A stretch of DNA of 15,306 nt from Myxococcales bacterium. Its GTDB lineage: Bacteria > Myxococcota > Bradymonadia > REDH01. The translations under genes were made by a program, and so were the position numbers. The stretch lies in assembly GCA_018970625.1 (NCBI GenBank), contig JAGWVZ010000032.1, positions 1 through 15,306 on the forward strand, in the 5' to 3' direction. The notes below the pieces were generated by a model. The model searched no databases and had not been told where the DNA came from. It saw only the letters and a list, made by a program, of their open reading frames with translations. Below are positions 13,302-15,306 of the stretch, piece after piece. How positions within the stretch are numbered: the stretch's first letter is position 1; the number at the start of each line of letters is the position of its first letter.

Positions 13302-14726
13302 CTACCCCTCTCCCACGTCCACCAGCCGATGCAGCGCATAAATGGCGGCCTGCACGTCGACTTCGGCGGCGGCGACCTGAATGTCGGCGGCGAGTACGGA
13401 TTGCAGGGCAGCGTCGACGTCGAGTCGGCTGGCGGCACCGGCCACCCAGGCTTCGTCGGTGATTTCGAGCGCGTGGTGGGCGAGTGCCGCCTGTTCGCGT
13501 GACTGGGACAGTCGAATGCGCGCCTCTTCGAGTCGAATTTCGCCCTGCCGACGGCGGCCTTCCAGCTCTGCGGTTGCCCGGCGGGATTGCCATTCGAACT
13601 GGCTTACCTGCGCTTCAAGGCGGTTGGCTTCGGCGCGGCGACGACCGCCGTCCCAGATATTCCAGGAAATGGTGCCCTGCAGATACCAGTCGACCACGTC
13701 GTCCTGAAAATCAGTGACGGTATGGGGTGTCACGGTCGCGGATACCGAGACAAAGGGCAGCCCGGTAGCGAGGGCGGTACGAATGGCCGTCTGCGATAAT
13801 TCGGCCTGCTGTTCTGCCAGCACAAATTGTGGGTGCTCGCGCCACGAGGCAAACGGTTCTGCCGGAAAATCGGGTTCACTTAATTCGGGTGGTGCCGAAA
13901 CCGTAACGCCGTCTGGCATATCGAGCAGGACGGCAACCTGGTCACTGTACAGACGCTCCATCTGCTCTGCGCTTGCGGTGTTTTGCTGCGCCACCGCGAG
14001 GGCAACCCGTGCGCGCTCGATATCAAACTGCTGGCCGGCGCCAGCGTCAAACGCGCGCTGCGCACGCTGCATCGTCAGCTGGGCCTGCTGTTCATTCTGG
14101 CGCGACGCCTGGGCAATTCGCTGCCAGCGCAGCGCCACAAACCACAATTCCTCCAGACCATCGCGCAGCTGCCATTCCGTGAGTGCCACGCCGGATTCAG
14201 CGACCTGAATGCCTGCGAGCGCCTGCTGGCGCGCGGGGCGACCGACCGGCTGATAGACCGGTTGCGAGGCTGTGAGGACACCGCGGACATCGTGCCGTAA
14301 TTGCGAGACGAGCACCGTATCGGGGACGTTGGTCAACACGGACGGGTCTGGCAAATCAGGATTAATTCCCGAAACGGTCGCCAGCCAGGGTTGCAGCGGC
14401 CCGTACACATTGGGAAATGTGATCTCAATACGATCATCGTTCATCTGGTACATGACCTGCGCGTTGACCGACGGATTCCACAGGGCCCGGGCTGCCTGCT
14501 GCTGCGTTTGCGCCTGTTCTACCTGTTGCTGCGCAGCCTGAATCGCCGGCGAACGCTCGGCGAGCAATTCGCGGGCGCGGTCGAGGGTCAGTGCGTTTAC
14601 CGCTGCCGCCGGCTGCACATCCGTGGGCATATCTGCAATCGTATCGGTTTCCTGTGCACGCGCGCCTGCGCTTGCTGCCATCATGACGGCAAAAAGGACG
14701 CAGCGGACCTGAATTGGTGAGTTCAT
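13302..14726 (-). CDS. TolC-family outer-membrane efflux protein
   Basis: 474 residues, the usual size for TolC/OEP proteins. A signal peptide ends near ASAGARAQETD. The first OEP repeat begins at ALTLDRARELLAERSPAIQAAQ (about 45-66), with long Ala/Gln-rich coiled-coil helices and amphipathic beta segments; a matching second repeat begins near HPQFVLAEQQAEL. WNIWDGGRRRAEANRLEAQV corresponds to the family WxLFDGGRR pattern. Trimers of such proteins form the outer-membrane duct and periplasmic tunnel of tripartite pumps. The ATG at 14726 has AGGG about 8 bases upstream and is 30 bases after the RND gene, so it is the downstream gene of that pump operon. The exported substrate is not readable from the sequence. 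Confidence 0.93.
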   Translation of the reverse strand: MNSPIQVRCVLFAVMMAASAGARAQETDTIADMPTDVQPAAAVNALTLDRARELLAERSPAIQAAQQQVEQAQTQQQAARALWNPSVNAQVMYQMNDDRIEITFPNVYGPLQPWLATVSGINPDLPDPSVLTNVPDTVLVSQLRHDVRGVLTASQPVYQPVGRPARQQALAGIQVAESGVALTEWQLRDGLEELWFVALRWQRIAQASRQNEQQAQLTMQRAQRAFDAGAGQQFDIERARVALAVAQQNTASAEQMERLYSDQVAVLLDMPDGVTVSAPPELSEPDFPAEPFASWREHPQFVLAEQQAELSQTAIRTALATGLPFVSVSATVTPHTVTDFQDDVVDWYLQGTISWNIWDGGRRRAEANRLEAQVSQFEWQSRRATAELEGRRRQGEIRLEEARIRLSQSREQAALAHHALEITDEAWVAGAASRLDVDAALQSVLAADIQVAAAEVDVQAAIYALHRLVDVGEG

Positions 14727-14756
14727 GGAACACCCTGACGAGTAGAAACCCAGAAT

Positions 14757-15306
14757 TTATGCTGAAAATGAAGGGGTGACCGCGTCTTCGACCGTCGTGC
14801 CATCGTGGTCAGCCGGGTGTGGCGCCGGCCCGGTCTGCTTCCGGTCAGGAAACAGAAGGCGATAGAGCGCGGGGACCACAAAGAGTGTGAGCACGGTCGA
14901 GGCGAGCAGGCCGGAGATCATCGCCGACGCCAGCGGTGGCCACAGTGTGGATTCGGTGAGCGCGAGCGGTAACAAGCCCAGCACCGTGGTTCCTGTCGTC
15001 AGCAGAATCGGACGAATACGCTGAGAAACGGCCCCCGAGACAGCCGCCTGCACCGATGCGCCTGCCGCCCTGCGAATATTCACGACGTCGAGCAGCACAA
15101 TGGCGTTATTTACGACAATACCAATAAGAGCGATGACTCCGAGCACGGACATGAATCCGAAGGGCTGGTCGTTGAGCAATAATCCCGGAATAATTCCCGT
15201 GGCCGCCAACGGCACGGTGGTCATAATAATCGTTACCTGACGGAACGAATTAAACTCTACCATCAGAAAACCCAGCAGCAGCATGAGTCCCAGCGGAAGG
15301 GTCATG
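14757..15306 (-). CDS. RND efflux transporter (AcrB/HAE1-like), C-terminal part; 5' end outside window
   Basis: About 183 C-terminal residues of a protein that continues beyond the right edge. The Met codon at 15305 is internal, not a start. The visible part is the last membrane-helix block of an RND proton-driven pump: LMVEFNSFRQVTIIM, then FGFMSVLGVIALIGIVVNNAIVLLD (family: GF.A.IGLI.LIGIVVNNAIVLVD), R.RPILLTTGTTVLGLLPLAL, WPPLASAMISGL and VLTLFVVPALYRLLF. A hydrophilic tail of about 30 residues ends the protein. It is inner-membrane and normally works with a periplasmic adaptor (probably upstream, out of view) and the TolC-family protein encoded 30 bases downstream. The motifs fit the hydrophobe/amphiphile (HAE1) branch better than the heavy-metal branch, but this is not certain from a fragment. 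Confidence 0.92.
   Translation of the reverse strand, partial: MTLPLGLMLLLGFLMVEFNSFRQVTIIMTTVPLAATGIIPGLLLNDQPFGFMSVLGVIALIGIVVNNAIVLLDVVNIRRAAGASVQAAVSGAVSQRIRPILLTTGTTVLGLLPLALTESTLWPPLASAMISGLLASTVLTLFVVPALYRLLFPDRKQTGPAPHPADHDGTTVEDAVTPSFSA

Noticed and set aside
1..15306. Mobile element, prophage or CRISPR origin for the gate operon
   Set aside because: I found no transposase, integrase, tRNA, direct repeats or spacer array, and no obvious base-composition break around 3170-5626.

Overview
The window reads as a stretch of GC-rich chromosome from a Gram-negative bacterium. A TolC/RND efflux pair and several lipoprotein signal peptides imply an outer membrane. Lipoproteins with long Asp/Ala/Thr/Ser/Glu/Gly stalks and a split RdgC-like pair suggest a Myxococcota or Bradymonadia-type (former deltaproteobacterial) organism. 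That placement is inference from protein style, not a search. I see no tRNA, rRNA, IS element, integrase, CRISPR array or phage gene. No intergenic space exceeds about 265 bases.

Layout. (1) Positions 1-1990, minus strand: an operon of an RdgC N-terminal-like protein, an RdgC C-terminal-like protein and undecaprenyl-diphosphatase UppP, which runs off the left edge. (2) 2253-3050, plus: a lipoprotein with two DUF4397 repeats, followed by a hairpin. (3) 3170-5626, plus: four translationally overlapping membrane-protein genes that I read as a divergent type III secretion export gate, SctR-SctS-SctT-SctU. The SctU homologue stops just before its usual cytoplasmic autoprotease domain. (4) 5617-7343, minus: an NfuA C-terminal-domain Fe-S protein, whose 3' end overlaps that of sctU by 10 bases, and a two-domain ChrA chromate transporter with inverted repeats in its leader. 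(5) 7425-8894, minus: an exported LpqF/Orf12-like serine hydrolase (NTF2-like domain plus class A beta-lactamase fold). Divergent from it is a GH31 glycosidase lipoprotein at 9017-11041. (6) 11147-13118, plus: a membrane-anchored Hcp/Sel1-repeat protein and a serine hydrolase of the class C beta-lactamase/esterase group. (7) 13302-15306, minus: the C-terminal end of an RND pump and its TolC-family outer-membrane partner, convergent with block 6.

The main discovery candidate is block 3. SctR, SctS and SctT normally form the R5-S4-T1 export pore and SctU wraps its entrance. Here the four gate genes sit in one tight operon with no ATPase, ring, needle, chaperone or SctV gene in the window, and the SctU homologue has no NPTH autocleavage domain. 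It may be a gate that works without substrate switching, part of a dispersed T3SS, or a repurposed membrane channel. The rest is envelope-oriented: lipid-carrier recycling, efflux, chromate transport, penicillin-binding-type hydrolases and glycan hydrolysis. These appear to be independent transcription units rather than one pathway.
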